Assembly: GCF_030944625.1 (NCBI RefSeq)
Contig: NZ_JAUSXY010000001.1
Coordinates: 3,844,001 to 3,908,000, forward strand
DNA length: 64,000 bases
Source: Arthrobacter sp. SLBN-112
GTDB taxonomy: Bacteria > Actinomycetota > Actinomycetes > Actinomycetales > Micrococcaceae
Reading direction: 5' to 3'
In this document: positions 8,677 to 17,876 of the stretch, piece after piece
Position numbering within the stretch: the first letter of the stretch is position 1
Layout: the number at the start of each line of letters is the position of its first letter
Notes under the pieces: generated by a model
Databases searched by the model: none
The model's input: the letters and a program-made list of their open reading frames with translations, nothing else
What the model was told of the DNA's origin: nothing
Made by a program: the position numbers and the translations under genes

Positions 8677-10506
8677 GTGAGAGAAGCGAGCACGGAACTG
8701 CTGGTTGAGCTTGATGCCAACAGCAACGTGACTGACCTGCTGCTGGAGCAGCACGCCGCCAACCCGGCCCACGCCCTGTACCGGCGCAAGGGCCCAAACG
8801 GCTGGGTGGACGTTTCCGCGCAGAAGTTCCTCCAGGACGTCAGCGCCCTGGCCAAAGGGCTCATCGCCGGCGGCCTCGAACCCGGCGACACGGTGGCCGT
8901 GATGGCCCGTACCTCCTATGAGTGGACACTGGTGGACTTTGCCATCTGGTTCGCCGGCGGCGTCACCGTGCCGATCTACGAAACGTCATCCGCCAGCCAG
9001 GTGGAGTGGATCATCCAGGACGCTGGGGTCCGCCGGGTGTTCGCCGGTGACCACGCCACGGTGCAGCTCGTGGCCGGCGTCCTGGCCGGCTCTGCCGCGC
9101 TCAGGGACCGCCTGGTCAACGTGGTGCGGATGGATTACGACGGCGAGGCCCCGGACCTTGCCAGCCTCGCCGCTGCCGGCGCAGGGGTCAGCGACGCCGA
9201 GCTGGAACGGCAGCGCAGCCGCGCCCGCCTGGACGACCTGGCGTCCCTGGTGTACACGTCGGGCACCACGGGCAAGCCCAAGGGATGCGAGATCACGCAC
9301 GGGAACTTCGCACTGGTAGCCAAGAACATCGTTGCGTTCCTGCCGGAAATCCTGCAAAAGGACCAGGCACGCACGCTGATGTTCCTTCCGTTGGCCCATG
9401 TGCTGGCACGGGCCGTGCAGGTGGTGTGCCTTACCGCCGGGGCAACCCTGGGGCACACTCCCGGCGCTGCGCAGTTGCTGGAGGATCTTGGCTCGTTCCG
9501 GCCGACGTTCCTGTTGGTGGTGCCGCGGATCTTCGAGAAAGTCCGGGCAACGGCGGCGCACAAGGCCGCGGTGGCGGGCAAGGGCCGGCTGTTCGAGGCT
9601 GCCTCGGCGGCAGCCATCGAGTTCTCACGGGCGCAGGACCGGCAGAACCGCGGAGAGGGTCCCGGCCCCGGGCTGCTCAACCGCGTGCGGCACGCCGTGT
9701 TCGACCGGTTGGTCTATCCCCGGCTGCGGCAGGCGCTCGGTGGCGAGGTGGGATACACCGTATCGGGAGCCAGTCCACTTGCCTCCGAGGACGCGCACTT
9801 CTTCAGGGGCGTGGGCATTCCCGTCCTGGAAGGTTATGGGCTCACCGAAACCACGGCACCGTGCACAGCCAACACCCCGTCCCGCACGAAGGTGGGGACG
9901 GTGGGGATCCCCGTCCCGGGCACCACCATCCGTGTGGCCGAGGACGGCGAGATCCTGGTCAAGGGAATCGGCGTGTTCCGGGGTTACCACGCCAACCCGG
10001 CCGCGAATGCCGAGGCGTTCGTGGACGGCTTCTTGAGGACCGGAGACCTTGGCGTGCTGGACAAGGACGGCTTCCTCACCGTCACCGGCCGGAAGAAGGA
10101 CCTGCTGGTCACCGCGGGCGGCAAGAACGTGGCGCCGGGGCCGCTGGAAGAGAAGATCCGAGCCCATCAGCTGGTGGGCCATGCGGTGGTGGTGGGTGAC
10201 GGGAAGCCGTTCGTGTCCGCTTTACTCACCCTGGACCCGGAAGGCGTGGCCAACTGGCGGGCCGAGCGTGGCCTGCCCCCGCTCGCCCTCAGCGAAGCCA
10301 CTCGCGATCCCCAGGTCCTGGCCGCCGTGCAGGAAGCGGTGGACCTGGCCAACCAGTTGGTGTCCAAGGCCGAGTCGGTGCGGACTTTTGCGCTGCTCAA
10401 TACCGAATTCAGCGTGGAATCCGGGCACCTGACGCCGTCGTTGAAACTGAAGCGTGCCGCCGTGGTCAAGGAGTACCAGGCGGAGATCGCCAGGATCTAC
10501 GGCTGA
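8677..10506 (+). CDS. Long-chain acyl-CoA synthetase / AMP-binding ligase
   Basis: The 609-residue protein belongs to the ANL (acyl-CoA synthetase) superfamily and probably activates long-chain fatty acids to acyl-CoA through an acyl-adenylate. Motifs in order are the P-loop-like LVYTSGTTGKPKGCEITH near residue 190, the helix YGLTETTAPCT near 388, and TGDLGVLDKDGFLTVTGRKKDLLVTAGGKNVAP with the C-terminal hinge and Lys region. This matches FadD15-type actinobacterial ligases. GTG start with GGAGA 8 nt upstream. It lies 67 nt after pmt on the same strand and may be cotranscribed. Its 3' end overlaps the convergent TIGR01906 gene by 10 nt. Confidence 0.88.
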   Translation: MREASTELLVELDANSNVTDLLLEQHAANPAHALYRRKGPNGWVDVSAQKFLQDVSALAKGLIAGGLEPGDTVAVMARTSYEWTLVDFAIWFAGGVTVPIYETSSASQVEWIIQDAGVRRVFAGDHATVQLVAGVLAGSAALRDRLVNVVRMDYDGEAPDLASLAAAGAGVSDAELERQRSRARLDDLASLVYTSGTTGKPKGCEITHGNFALVAKNIVAFLPEILQKDQARTLMFLPLAHVLARAVQVVCLTAGATLGHTPGAAQLLEDLGSFRPTFLLVVPRIFEKVRATAAHKAAVAGKGRLFEAASAAAIEFSRAQDRQNRGEGPGPGLLNRVRHAVFDRLVYPRLRQALGGEVGYTVSGASPLASEDAHFFRGVGIPVLEGYGLTETTAPCTANTPSRTKVGTVGIPVPGTTIRVAEDGEILVKGIGVFRGYHANPAANAEAFVDGFLRTGDLGVLDKDGFLTVTGRKKDLLVTAGGKNVAPGPLEEKIRAHQLVGHAVVVGDGKPFVSALLTLDPEGVANWRAERGLPPLALSEATRDPQVLAAVQEAVDLANQLVSKAESVRTFALLNTEFSVESGHLTPSLKLKRAAVVKEYQAEIARIYG

Positions 10507-11630
10507 TCCACCGTTGCCGGTTCCGCGGCGGCGCTTGTTTCTTCCCGGACAATACCGCGACGGCGGCGGGTCGGCCAGGTCAGCACCAGCGTAATGATGG
10601 ACGCCAGGAGCACCATGCCGCCGATTCCGATGCCGGCATCAATCCAGAATTGGCTCGGGAACAACCGGATCAGGGTGTCGTCCAGGCTGAAGGTCCAGGA
10701 CCCGTCGGCAAAGAAGATCCGGTGGAATTCGGTGAAGAACTGCTGCCAGCCCAGGGCCGCCAGCGTGCCCAGGCCCAGGATGAGCACCAGGGTGATGATC
10801 GAACCGGCGAAGAGGGCGCGCCGGATCCCACCGGTGCTGCGCTTGCGGAGGTACAAGATGGCGATCAGGGCGAGGATGAGCAGCGCTGTGCCGGCGCCGA
10901 AGGTGGAGAGGATGACCACCTTGACGTCCGCCATGTGGCTGACTTCGCCGTCCTTGAAGAGCTTTTCGCCGCCGCGCTGCACCAGGTCTCCCAGGTACCG
11001 CGGGCCGGCCCAATTACTCAGGTAGTCCACGGCATAGGAACCGTAGGTCATCCTGTCGTCGGTGCTGAAGCCGTATCCGTCGCCGGGGAAGCCGGGACGG
11101 TTGTACTCCACCCACAGGAAGAGCGGGCTGGTCACGGCCCGGACGGCCAGGATGAGGAGGATCACGGGAGAGATGATGGCCAGCAGGACCTGCATGACGC
11201 GGGGCGCCACGGGCTTGGCGTTGGCGGCGCTTTCACGCTGGGCGTTGCGGCGCTCCACCTCTTCCTCGGGCGGGCGGACATGCAGTGCGGAGGTGGGCAG
11301 TGGCTCCTTGAAGACCTGCGAGCCGGCGCTTCCGCGGGTCTCATCCGCGGAGGTGCCGGCAGCTTCCGGCGTGGACCCGGCGGCCGGGGTCCCGGCCCCT
11401 GACGATCCGGCGCTTGAGGAGCCGACGGCGGTTTCCGCCGCCCTGCGGCCGGCCCTGCTGTCAGGCTGCGGTGCTTTGGTTTCTTCCACGGCTTCTTCCC
11501 GGCCGGAGTTCTTGCCGCCGGCGGGCGCCAGCCAGGAAAACGCGGGCTCGTCGGAATCCCCGGAGCTGTCCAGGAGTGGTTCCGCCTGCGGCGCATCGCT
11601 TTTGGCGCGGGCCGGTGTTTCGTCGTTCAC
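10497..11630 (-). CDS. TIGR01906 (DUF1461) family integral membrane protein
   Basis: The 377-residue protein has a long Pro/Ala/Ser/Glu-rich, probably disordered, cytosolic N-terminal region (about residues 1-150). Four predicted membrane helices follow, with a conserved extracytoplasmic stretch containing PGDGYGFSTDDRMTYGSYAVDYL, the signature of the TIGR01906/DUF1461 family. Function is unknown for the family. The GTG start overlaps the stop of a 19-codon upstream open frame (11627-11686), suggesting translational coupling or an alternative N terminus. It converges with the acyl-CoA ligase gene with a 10-nt tail overlap. Confidence 0.85.
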   Translation of the reverse strand: MNDETPARAKSDAPQAEPLLDSSGDSDEPAFSWLAPAGGKNSGREEAVEETKAPQPDSRAGRRAAETAVGSSSAGSSGAGTPAAGSTPEAAGTSADETRGSAGSQVFKEPLPTSALHVRPPEEEVERRNAQRESAANAKPVAPRVMQVLLAIISPVILLILAVRAVTSPLFLWVEYNRPGFPGDGYGFSTDDRMTYGSYAVDYLSNWAGPRYLGDLVQRGGEKLFKDGEVSHMADVKVVILSTFGAGTALLILALIAILYLRKRSTGGIRRALFAGSIITLVLILGLGTLAALGWQQFFTEFHRIFFADGSWTFSLDDTLIRLFPSQFWIDAGIGIGGMVLLASIITLVLTWPTRRRRGIVREETSAAAEPATVDQP

Positions 11631-11686
11631 AGCAGCGTCACTTCCGTCGGGTTCCGCACCGGTCCCAGTCTGCCGGCGCGATTCAT
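11627..11686 (-). CDS. Possible 19-codon upstream reading frame coupled to TIGR01906 gene
   Basis: An ATG at 11686 opens a 19-residue frame ending in TGA that overlaps the GTG of the membrane protein gene (GTGA). A TAGGCT box at 11697-11702 could place transcription start only a few bases before this ATG. No similarity is recognised; the case for translation is only positional, so this is a low-confidence leader peptide candidate. Confidence 0.25.
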   Translation of the reverse strand: MNRAGRLGPVRNPTEVTLL

Positions 11687-11754
11687 TCTGCCTTCGAGCC
11701 TACCTTCCGGAACTTCTGCTGGGCGAGGAACCACCCCGGCTGGATTACAACGAT

Positions 11755-12748
11755 TCAGGCAGCGATTTCCGTGTACCCGGCGTCTTCGCTGCGGAGGTCC
11801 CCGCGTTCCCCGGCCATGAAGGCCCGCCGGCCCCACACCAGTACGTAGACCCAGTAAGCCGAAAGAACCGCCGCACCGATGCCAATCCTGGCCCAGGCCG
11901 GCAGCGGGCTGGGCGTGACGAAGCCTTCCACCAGGCCCGAGACGAACAGCACCAGGACCAGTCCCAGGGCCACCGTGACCAGCGACCTGCCCTCTTCCGC
12001 GACGGCGCGGCTCCTGGTCCGCGGGCCCGGTGAGACCATCGCCCAGAAGATCCGCAGACCAGCGGCCGCAGCCACGAACACAGCGGTGAGCTCCATCAGG
12101 CCGTGCGGCAGGATGTAGCTGAAGAAGACGTCGGATTTACCGGCCGACGCGAAGATCCCGGCCGCGATGCCCACCCCCTGGGCGTTGTTGAACAGGATCA
12201 TCGGCACCCAAGCACCGGTAATACCAAGTGCCACAGCCTGCGCGCAGATCCAGGCGTTGTTGGTCCACACCGCACCGGCGAAGGACGCTGCCGGATTTTC
12301 CGAGTAGTAGTTGATGAAATCCTGGTCGACGTACTGCGCAGCGGCAGTCTCAGACGCCACGGCACGCAGCGCGTCCGGTGATGTCCCGATCCACGCCGCG
12401 TAGGCGGCAGCGACAAGGACGAATACTGCCCCGCAGGCCAGCGTGATCCACCTCAGGCGGTACAGCGCCGCCGGCAGGGCCGCCACGAAGAACCTTGCGA
12501 GGTCGGCCGTGGCATTGGACCTTGCACCGGTGAAGCGGGGTCCTGGCCAGGGCGAGCGTGGCGGAGAGGGAGGCGGACAATGCGCTCTCGGGCGCGATGG
12601 AGCGGACCAGCGACAAATGCCCTGACGCGGACTGGTACAGGGCCAGCAGTTCATCGGCCTCGGCGCCGGAGAGCCTGCGTTTGGCAGCGAGCTCCTTCAG
12701 CCGCGACCACTTGTCCGCATTGACGGCGGAGAAGGCGTCCATATCCAC
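11755..12748 (-). pseudogene. Stage II sporulation protein M family (DUF95) gene, frameshifted
   Basis: The N-terminal part (from GTG 12748) reads MDMDAFSAVNADKW through ELLALYQSASGHLSLVRS, the typical opening of actinobacterial SpoIIM-like membrane proteins. The frame is lost at a GGGG run (12537-12540): continuing gives unrelated residues, while the next frame gives FTGARSNATADLARFF and then the membrane-spanning body (AALPAALYRLRW, VPMILFNNAQGVG, YILPHGLMELTAVF) to 11755. Deleting one base in the run restores a continuous protein of about 330 residues. In non-sporulating actinobacteria this family is a membrane protein of unknown role beside RDD, DUF58 and MoxR genes; here it is divergent from an RDD gene. 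TAGGCT at 12755-12760 lies 6 nt from the GTG. It could be a true pseudogene or a one-base sequence error. Confidence 0.8.
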
Positions 12749-12792
12749 GGCTACAGCCTAGCGCCCGGCATTAGACTTTGACCGTCCGCACC

Positions 12793-13635
12793 ATGCGGTC
12801 GTCCGCATCACCAGCTGCGAAGGGCAGGGACGCAGTGAGTCCGATCATCACCGGCGAGGCAGTCGTACTCGAACTTCGTCCGGCCACCTTCGCCGCCCGC
12901 GCACTGGGCCTGGTCATCGACGTCGTTTTCCATGTGGTCCTGCTGGTGGGATTCATGTTTGGCCTGGCGGCCGCCGGCAAAGGCCTGGATGAGGCCGCCG
13001 CGCGTGCCCTGGCCCTGGCCGCAGCGGTGTTCTGCCTCGTCGTCGTGCCGGTGGGCGTCGAGACACTGAGCCGGGGCAGGTCGCTGGGCAAGCTGGCCAC
13101 CGGGCTGAGGGTTGTCCGCGAGGACGGCGGCAGTATCAGGTTCCGGCACGCCTTGATCCGGGGGCTTACCGGATTCCTCGAAATCTACCTGACGTTCGGC
13201 GGCCTGGCGTGTGCCGTAGCGCTTTTCAATGACAAATCCCGGCGGCTGGGCGACATGTTGGCCGGCACCTACGCGGTCCGCAGCCGGGTGCCCGCCGACG
13301 AGGCAATCCGCGTGTTCGTGCCGCCCCACCTGCAACCCTGGGCAGGGGCCGCGGACATTGGCCGGATCCCGGACGCCACGGCGCGCAGGGCCGCGCAGTT
13401 CATCCGCCAGGCCGGCCGGATGGCACCGCAGTCCAGGGCGGGGATGGCCTCGGCGATCGCCGCTGAACTGTCGGCGCACGTATCACCTGCCCCGCCGCCG
13501 GGGACCGGGCCTGACGACTTCCTCGCCGCCGTCGTGGCAGAACGGCGGAACCGGGAATTCACCAGGCTTTCAGAGTCGCGCCACCGGAATACCGAGGTGG
13601 GTCAACGGCTCCAGCGGCTCCCGTTCAGCAACTGA
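12793..13635 (+). CDS. RDD family membrane protein
   Basis: The protein of about 280 residues starts with a short polar segment, then the RDD domain: four hydrophobic segments between residues 30 and 150 with the defining Arg-Asp-Asp features (FAARALGLVIDVVFH, SRGRSLGKLATGLRVV, FNDKSRRLGDMLAGTYAV). The C-terminal hundred residues are cytosolic and charged. RDD proteins are membrane proteins of uncertain, possibly transport, role. It is divergent from the SpoIIM-family gene, a conserved pairing in actinobacteria. A TAGACT box (12772-12777) suggests transcription begins just before the ATG at 12793; a TTG at 12778 in the same frame is a less likely start. Its stop is one base from that of the convergent L,D-transpeptidase gene. 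Confidence 0.88.
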   Translation: MRSSASPAAKGRDAVSPIITGEAVVLELRPATFAARALGLVIDVVFHVVLLVGFMFGLAAAGKGLDEAAARALALAAAVFCLVVVPVGVETLSRGRSLGKLATGLRVVREDGGSIRFRHALIRGLTGFLEIYLTFGGLACAVALFNDKSRRLGDMLAGTYAVRSRVPADEAIRVFVPPHLQPWAGAADIGRIPDATARRAAQFIRQAGRMAPQSRAGMASAIAAELSAHVSPAPPPGTGPDDFLAAVVAERRNREFTRLSESRHRNTEVGQRLQRLPFSN

Positions 13636-13636
13636 T

Positions 13637-14875
13637 TCAGTTGGCGTACTCGTTCCACGGGATGTTCCAGTCGCCATAGCCGTCGGTGTTGGCCGCGTAA
13701 TCGCCCTCAGTGTTGATGATCTGGACCACGTCTCCGGTTCCCATATTGTCGAACACCCAGGCTGCGCCGTCCGGCAGGAATCCGATGCAGCCGTGGGAGA
13801 CGTTGGTGTTTCCGATATAGGGGTAGGCGGATTCAAGTGCCTGGTGGATGTAGGCGCCGCTCAGGGTGAGGCGAATGGTGTATTCGACGTCGGCTTCACC
13901 GTAGTAGGCGGGGTCACCGGGTTTCAGGCCGATGGTGGAGGCACGGAAGTGGTCGAACCGGTTCTTTTCCATCAGCACCGCGTATCCCTTGGCCGAAGGG
14001 AACCGCTTGTCCCCCATACTGACCGGCAAGGTCTTGACGGGTTGGTCGTTGATGCTGAGCGTGAACGTGTGGGCGGTGGCGTCAGCGACCGCCACTTTCT
14101 TGTCGCCGATCGAGACGTTGACCTTTTTGTTGAAGTTCGCGATCTGGCCGTTGCCCAGGTCGACACCGAAGAGCTGCATGTCCATGGTGATGGTGGAGTT
14201 GGCCGCCCAGAAGTTTTCTGGCCGGTACCGGACCATGGTGTCGCTGTACCAGTGGAAAGCACCGCCCTGGCCCGCCGTGGTGGTGATTTTGATGGCCTTT
14301 TCCACGGCGTCGCGGTTGACCACCGGCTCGCTGAAAATGATCTGCAGGGGCTGTCCTACGCCTACCTTCATGCCGTTGAGCGGGTAGATGGCGGCGTCCG
14401 CCTCATGCGAGCTGGAGACTGTGTTGAAGGCCTGGGTGGTGCTGGTTTCGCGTCCGGCCGAGTCCTTGACCACGTAGGTGTAGCTGTAGTCGGTGTTGAA
14501 CTCCAGCGGGCCGGAAGCGGACCATGCCGTGCCGTTGGGGTCAATGCTGCCCTCGACGATCTTCCCGGCGGTGCTGGTGAGGGTAACGCGCTGGATGGTC
14601 CCGTTGGCCACTTTGAGGGAAACCGGTGCCGCAGGGTTGACCTGCTTGGCGCCGTTGGCCGGTGCCGCATCCAGCGTCACCGGAGGCACCACGGGGGAAG
14701 CGATGCCGGGCGCGGTCCGCAGTGCGGAGGCGGCTTCCGATTCGAGCGGACCGCCTGCAAGGCCCGGTGCGACGGCGGCGAAAACCCCGCCCACGGCAGC
14801 CAGGACACACACGGCAGCGACGGCGAGAATCTTCGTTACGCTCCCCCGGCGGCGGGGCTTTACCTCAGGCTCCAT
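13637..14875 (-). CDS. L,D-transpeptidase with Ig-like domains (YkuD family)
   Basis: The 412-residue exported enzyme is predicted to make 3-3 cross-links in peptidoglycan. An N-terminal signal anchor lies at residues 13-40 (ILAVAAVCVLAAVGG), then two Ig-like domains with TTTAGQGGAFHWYSDTMVRYRPENFW, then the catalytic YkuD domain containing the HGCIGFLPDGAAW active-site motif (Cys nucleophile in SHGCIG) near residue 365. The usual motif is SHGCIR-like, so Gly at the last position is a slight variation seen in this subgroup. A TAGGAT box at 14883-14888 lies 7 nt from the ATG, fitting a leaderless start. Confidence 0.92.
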   Translation of the reverse strand: MEPEVKPRRRGSVTKILAVAAVCVLAAVGGVFAAVAPGLAGGPLESEAASALRTAPGIASPVVPPVTLDAAPANGAKQVNPAAPVSLKVANGTIQRVTLTSTAGKIVEGSIDPNGTAWSASGPLEFNTDYSYTYVVKDSAGRETSTTQAFNTVSSSHEADAAIYPLNGMKVGVGQPLQIIFSEPVVNRDAVEKAIKITTTAGQGGAFHWYSDTMVRYRPENFWAANSTITMDMQLFGVDLGNGQIANFNKKVNVSIGDKKVAVADATAHTFTLSINDQPVKTLPVSMGDKRFPSAKGYAVLMEKNRFDHFRASTIGLKPGDPAYYGEADVEYTIRLTLSGAYIHQALESAYPYIGNTNVSHGCIGFLPDGAAWVFDNMGTGDVVQIINTEGDYAANTDGYGDWNIPWNEYAN

Positions 14876-14903
14876 ATTGTTGATCCTACGTGCAGAAAAT
14901 AAC

Positions 14904-14931
14904 GGCCCGGGCGCGTTGCGGCGCCCGGGCC
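14904..14931 (-). terminator. Rho-independent terminator of ahcY
   Basis: An 11-bp perfect GC stem (GGCCCGGGCGC with GCGCCCGGGCC, loop of six) begins 9 nt after the ahcY stop. On the minus strand it is followed by a GTTATTTTCT stretch. Confidence 0.8.
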
Positions 14932-14939
14932 CTTACGTG

Positions 14940-16406
14940 TCAGTAACGATAGTGCTCAGGCTTGTAGGGGCCGGCTGCGTCGATGTCCAGGTATTCAGCC
15001 TGGTCCTTGGTCAGCTCGGTAAGCTCCACGCCCAGGGCGTCCAGGTGCAGGCGCGCCACCTTTTCGTCCAGGACCTTGGGCAGGACGTACACCTTGTTCC
15101 CGTACTCGTCCTGGTCCTTCTTGGTCCACAGCTCGATCTGCGCGATGGTCTGGTTGGCGAAGGAGTTGCTCATCACGAAGGACGGGTGGCCCGTGGCGTT
15201 GCCCAGGTTGAGGAGCCGGCCTTCGGAGAGCACGATGATGGAGCGCTCGGCATCGCTGCCGGCATCGAAGACCCATTCGTGGACCTGCGGCTTGATCTCA
15301 ACCTTCTTCACGCCGGGAACGCGGGCCAGCCCGGCAATGTCGATTTCGTTGTCGAAGTGGCCGATGTTGCCCACGATGGCCTTGTTCTTCATGCCCGTCA
15401 TGTGCCCGGCCATGATGACATCTTTGTTGCCCGTGGTGGTGATGAAGATGTCACCCTTGGCCAGGACCGATTCCAGCTTGGCCACCTGGTAGCCGTCCAT
15501 GGCTGCCTGCAGCGCGCAGATGGGATCGATCTCGGTGACGATTACCCGTGAGCCCTGGCCGCGGAGGGCCTCCGCGGCACCCTTGCCGACGTCGCCGTAA
15601 CCGCAGACGACGGCGACCTTGCCGCCCATGAGCACGTCGGTGGCACGGTTGATGCCGTCAGGCAGGGAGTGGCGGATGCCGTACTTGTTGTCGAACTTGC
15701 TCTTGGTGACGGAGTCATTGACGTTGATGGCCGGGAACAGCAGCTTGCCCTGGTCCGCGAGCTGGTACAGGCGGTGGACGCCGGTGGTGGTTTCTTCGCT
15801 GACGCCCTTGATGGTGGCCGCCGTGCGGGTCCACTTCTTCGGGTCCGCAGCGAGGGAGCGGCGGAGCACCTCAAGGAAGATGCCGTACTCCTCGGAGTCT
15901 TCGGGGTCGGCGGAGGGGACATTGCCCGCGGCCTCGAACTCAACGCCCTTGTGGACCAGCATTGTGGCGTCGCCGCCGTCGTCCAGGATCATGTTGGGAC
16001 CCAGCTCGGGGTTGGACTCGGCACCGGGCCAGGTGAGGATCTGTTCGGCCGTCCACCAGTACTCTTCGAGGGTCTCGCCCTTCCAGGCGAACACGGGCAC
16101 GCCCTGAGGGTCTTCAACGGTGCCGTTGCCCACAACTACTGCCGCTGCGGCCTCGTCCTGGGTGGAGAAGATGTTGCAGGAGGCCCAGCGGACCTCCGCG
16201 CCCAGCGCGGTGAGCGTCTCGATCAGCACCGCCGTCTGCACCGTCATGTGCAGGGAGCCGGCGATCCGGGCACCCTTGAGCGGCTGCGTCGGTCCAAACT
16301 CTTCGCGCAAGGACATCAGGCCGGGCATTTCGTGCTCCGCCAGGCGGATCTGGTGCCGTCCGGCTTCCGCCAGGGAAATGTCGGCAACTTTGTACTCAAA
16401 AGTCAT
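14940..16406 (-). CDS. ahcY: Adenosylhomocysteinase
   Basis: The 488-residue enzyme reversibly hydrolyses S-adenosylhomocysteine to adenosine and homocysteine, clearing the product of methyltransferases. NAD-binding [20 protein letters not shown] lies near residue 270, the substrate region includes [21 protein letters not shown], and the C terminus PYKPEHYRY is the family hallmark (Lys and Tyr contribute to the neighbouring subunit's NAD site). The insertion after residue 150 is typical of bacterial long forms. A good AAAGGACC ribosome site precedes the ATG. I saw no clear SAH riboswitch in the 75-nt gap to the upstream Trm112 gene. Confidence 0.96.
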   Translation of the reverse strand: MTFEYKVADISLAEAGRHQIRLAEHEMPGLMSLREEFGPTQPLKGARIAGSLHMTVQTAVLIETLTALGAEVRWASCNIFSTQDEAAAAVVVGNGTVEDPQGVPVFAWKGETLEEYWWTAEQILTWPGAESNPELGPNMILDDGGDATMLVHKGVEFEAAGNVPSADPEDSEEYGIFLEVLRRSLAADPKKWTRTAATIKGVSEETTTGVHRLYQLADQGKLLFPAINVNDSVTKSKFDNKYGIRHSLPDGINRATDVLMGGKVAVVCGYGDVGKGAAEALRGQGSRVIVTEIDPICALQAAMDGYQVAKLESVLAKGDIFITTTGNKDVIMAGHMTGMKNKAIVGNIGHFDNEIDIAGLARVPGVKKVEIKPQVHEWVFDAGSDAERSIIVLSEGRLLNLGNATGHPSFVMSNSFANQTIAQIELWTKKDQDEYGNKVYVLPKVLDEKVARLHLDALGVELTELTKDQAEYLDIDAAGPYKPEHYRY

Positions 16407-16480
16407 GAATGGTCCTTTGCTTGGTCCGGGGTCCTGGTCCCCGCTCTGCTTTTTCTCTGTGCGGGCTGATGCAGTTGGAT

Positions 16481-16708
16481 CTATTGCCCCGCCGCGGCAG
16501 GATCGTGCTGGTCCGAACCCGCCGTTGCCGCTGCTGCCAGCAGTTCCGGCGGAAGCAGCAACGGAATCCCATCTTCAATGGCGTACCGGTTCCTGACGCC
16601 GGCTTCATCTGCGGCGGTGGCCACCAGCTCTTCGCCTTCCTGGACCAGGGGCGAGCCGGTCACGGGGCAGCGCAGGACGGACAACAGCTCGGGACTGATC
16701 TTTGGCAT
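16481..16708 (-). CDS. Trm112 family protein
   Basis: A 75-residue protein starting [21 protein letters not shown] and containing [14 protein letters not shown], the signature of the bacterial Trm112/YcaR family. These small zinc-ribbon-like proteins activate methyltransferases in eukaryotes and archaea; bacterial copies are thought to assist unidentified enzymes. This protein retains only one Cys of the Cys-x2-Cys pattern (LRCPVTG). It lies upstream of ahcY on the same strand with a 74-nt gap. The ATG at 16706-16708 is chosen over longer in-frame readings because conservation starts there. Confidence 0.9.
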   Translation of the reverse strand: MPKISPELLSVLRCPVTGSPLVQEGEELVATAADEAGVRNRYAIEDGIPLLLPPELLAAAATAGSDQHDPAAAGQ

Positions 16709-16787
16709 GTGTTCTTGCTCCCTGGCGGGCGCGCTCGCGCCGGTAGCGGAAAAGATGTGCAGCAACCAGCCTACCGCCAGATGCCGG

Positions 16788-17174
16788 TCAGGAAGGTTCC
16801 CGAAGGACCCGCAGGTGCCCCCGCCGGGTCCCTTCGGTTCCTGCCGGCGCTTCGAGGGCGGAATGGGGGCCGCGCTGGGCGGACGGCTGAGGCTCCGAGG
16901 GGCGCGCCGCGGCATCCCGGACGGCGTTTGCGAGCGCCAGGAGGTCATCCGGCCCGGGCTGCTGCGGGGTGGAAGGCATGGCCAGCCGCAACACTTCCCA
17001 GCCACGCGGAACCGTCAGCGAGTCCGCGTGCTGTTCACAGAGGTCGTAGCAGTGCGGCTCGGCATAGGTGGCCAGCGGCCCCAGGACGGCGGTGGAGTCC
17101 GCATACACGTACGTCAAGGTGGCTACCGCCGACTGGCGGCAGGCGGACCTTGAACACTGACGGATAGCTCCCAC
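16788..17174 (-). CDS. DUF3499 family protein
   Basis: The 128-residue protein begins MGAIRQCSRSACRQSAVATLTYVYADSTAVLGPLA and contains CYDLCEQHADSLTVPRGWEVLRL. The Cys pairs (CSRSAC and CYDLC) resemble a zinc ribbon. DUF3499 is an actinobacterial family of unknown function located next to the zincin-like gene and normally upstream of phosphomannomutase. The GTG at 17172-17174 is chosen because the conserved region begins there; TAGTCT lies 8 nt upstream. The C-terminal 45 residues are Pro/Gly/Arg-rich and poorly conserved. Function unknown. Confidence 0.88.
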   Translation of the reverse strand: MGAIRQCSRSACRQSAVATLTYVYADSTAVLGPLATYAEPHCYDLCEQHADSLTVPRGWEVLRLAMPSTPQQPGPDDLLALANAVRDAAARPSEPQPSAQRGPHSALEAPAGTEGTRRGHLRVLREPS

Positions 17175-17291
17175 GACATCACAGACTACCCCCATATCCC
17201 GCGAAAGCCGCGCATTGGCGGCCCTCCCGACGCGCCCGGCCCGCCAAGGGAATATATCGCGTAAATCCGCCCCCGGGTTTAGAGTCAATGT

Positions 17292-17804
17292 ATGCAGTCA
17301 TCGAACCATGAATCAGGTTTTTCGGTCCGGTTGGCTGACCCGGATGCCACGGCCGCGCCGGGCATGGAAACCACCGGCAGAAGCTTTATGCGGCGGCGCC
17401 GGAACCGCCACGGACGCGGCCTCCGCGGCGAAGTGATGCTCCCCACCCACCCCGGTTACCGGACCCGCGGCGACCGCTTCGACGACCTGGTGCTGGACTC
17501 CGCGCAGCGGCTCCATGACATCTGGGGCAAGACCCTTGACGGCGTCAGGTTCGGCGTCGACGAAATTCCGGCGGACCTCGAACAGTTGGCTGCCAACGGC
17601 ACGACGCCGCCCATGGGGGCCTACAGTCCCGCCGCCGGTGGGGATGGCCCCATGATTACCGTGTACCGCCGCGTTGTTGAGCAGGCATGCTCCAGCGTCG
17701 AAGAGCTCCAGGACCTGGTCCACGACGTCGTGGTGGAGCACACGGCTGAAATGCTCGGGGTGGCACCGGAGACCCTGGACCCAGTTTACCGACGCCGCTA
17801 CTGA
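17292..17804 (+). CDS. Zincin-like metallopeptidase family protein with altered motif
   Basis: The 170-residue protein matches the actinobacterial zincin-like family encoded divergently from DUF3499: RFDDLVLDSAQRLHDIWG, VDEIPADLEQLAA and a C-terminal helix with LVHDVVVEHTAEMLGVAPETL. The usual HExxH zinc motif is replaced by E149-H150-xx-E153, so catalytic activity is doubtful. A TAGAGT box at 17280-17285 lies 6 nt from the ATG, with no ribosome site, suggesting a leaderless message. The N-terminal 40 residues are Arg-rich and probably not part of the fold. Confidence 0.85.
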   Translation: MQSSNHESGFSVRLADPDATAAPGMETTGRSFMRRRRNRHGRGLRGEVMLPTHPGYRTRGDRFDDLVLDSAQRLHDIWGKTLDGVRFGVDEIPADLEQLAANGTTPPMGAYSPAAGGDGPMITVYRRVVEQACSSVEELQDLVHDVVVEHTAEMLGVAPETLDPVYRRRY

Positions 17805-17876
17805 CCCGGGGGCAGGGTTGCCCCGCGGCGGAACCTCCCCCGGCGCTGGCCCGGCTGGTCTTGGTTGCCGGGGCTG

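Noticed and set aside
16407..16480. SAM/SAH riboswitch before ahcY
   Set aside because: The gap is short and I could not draw the conserved pseudoknot; only a ribosome site is evident.
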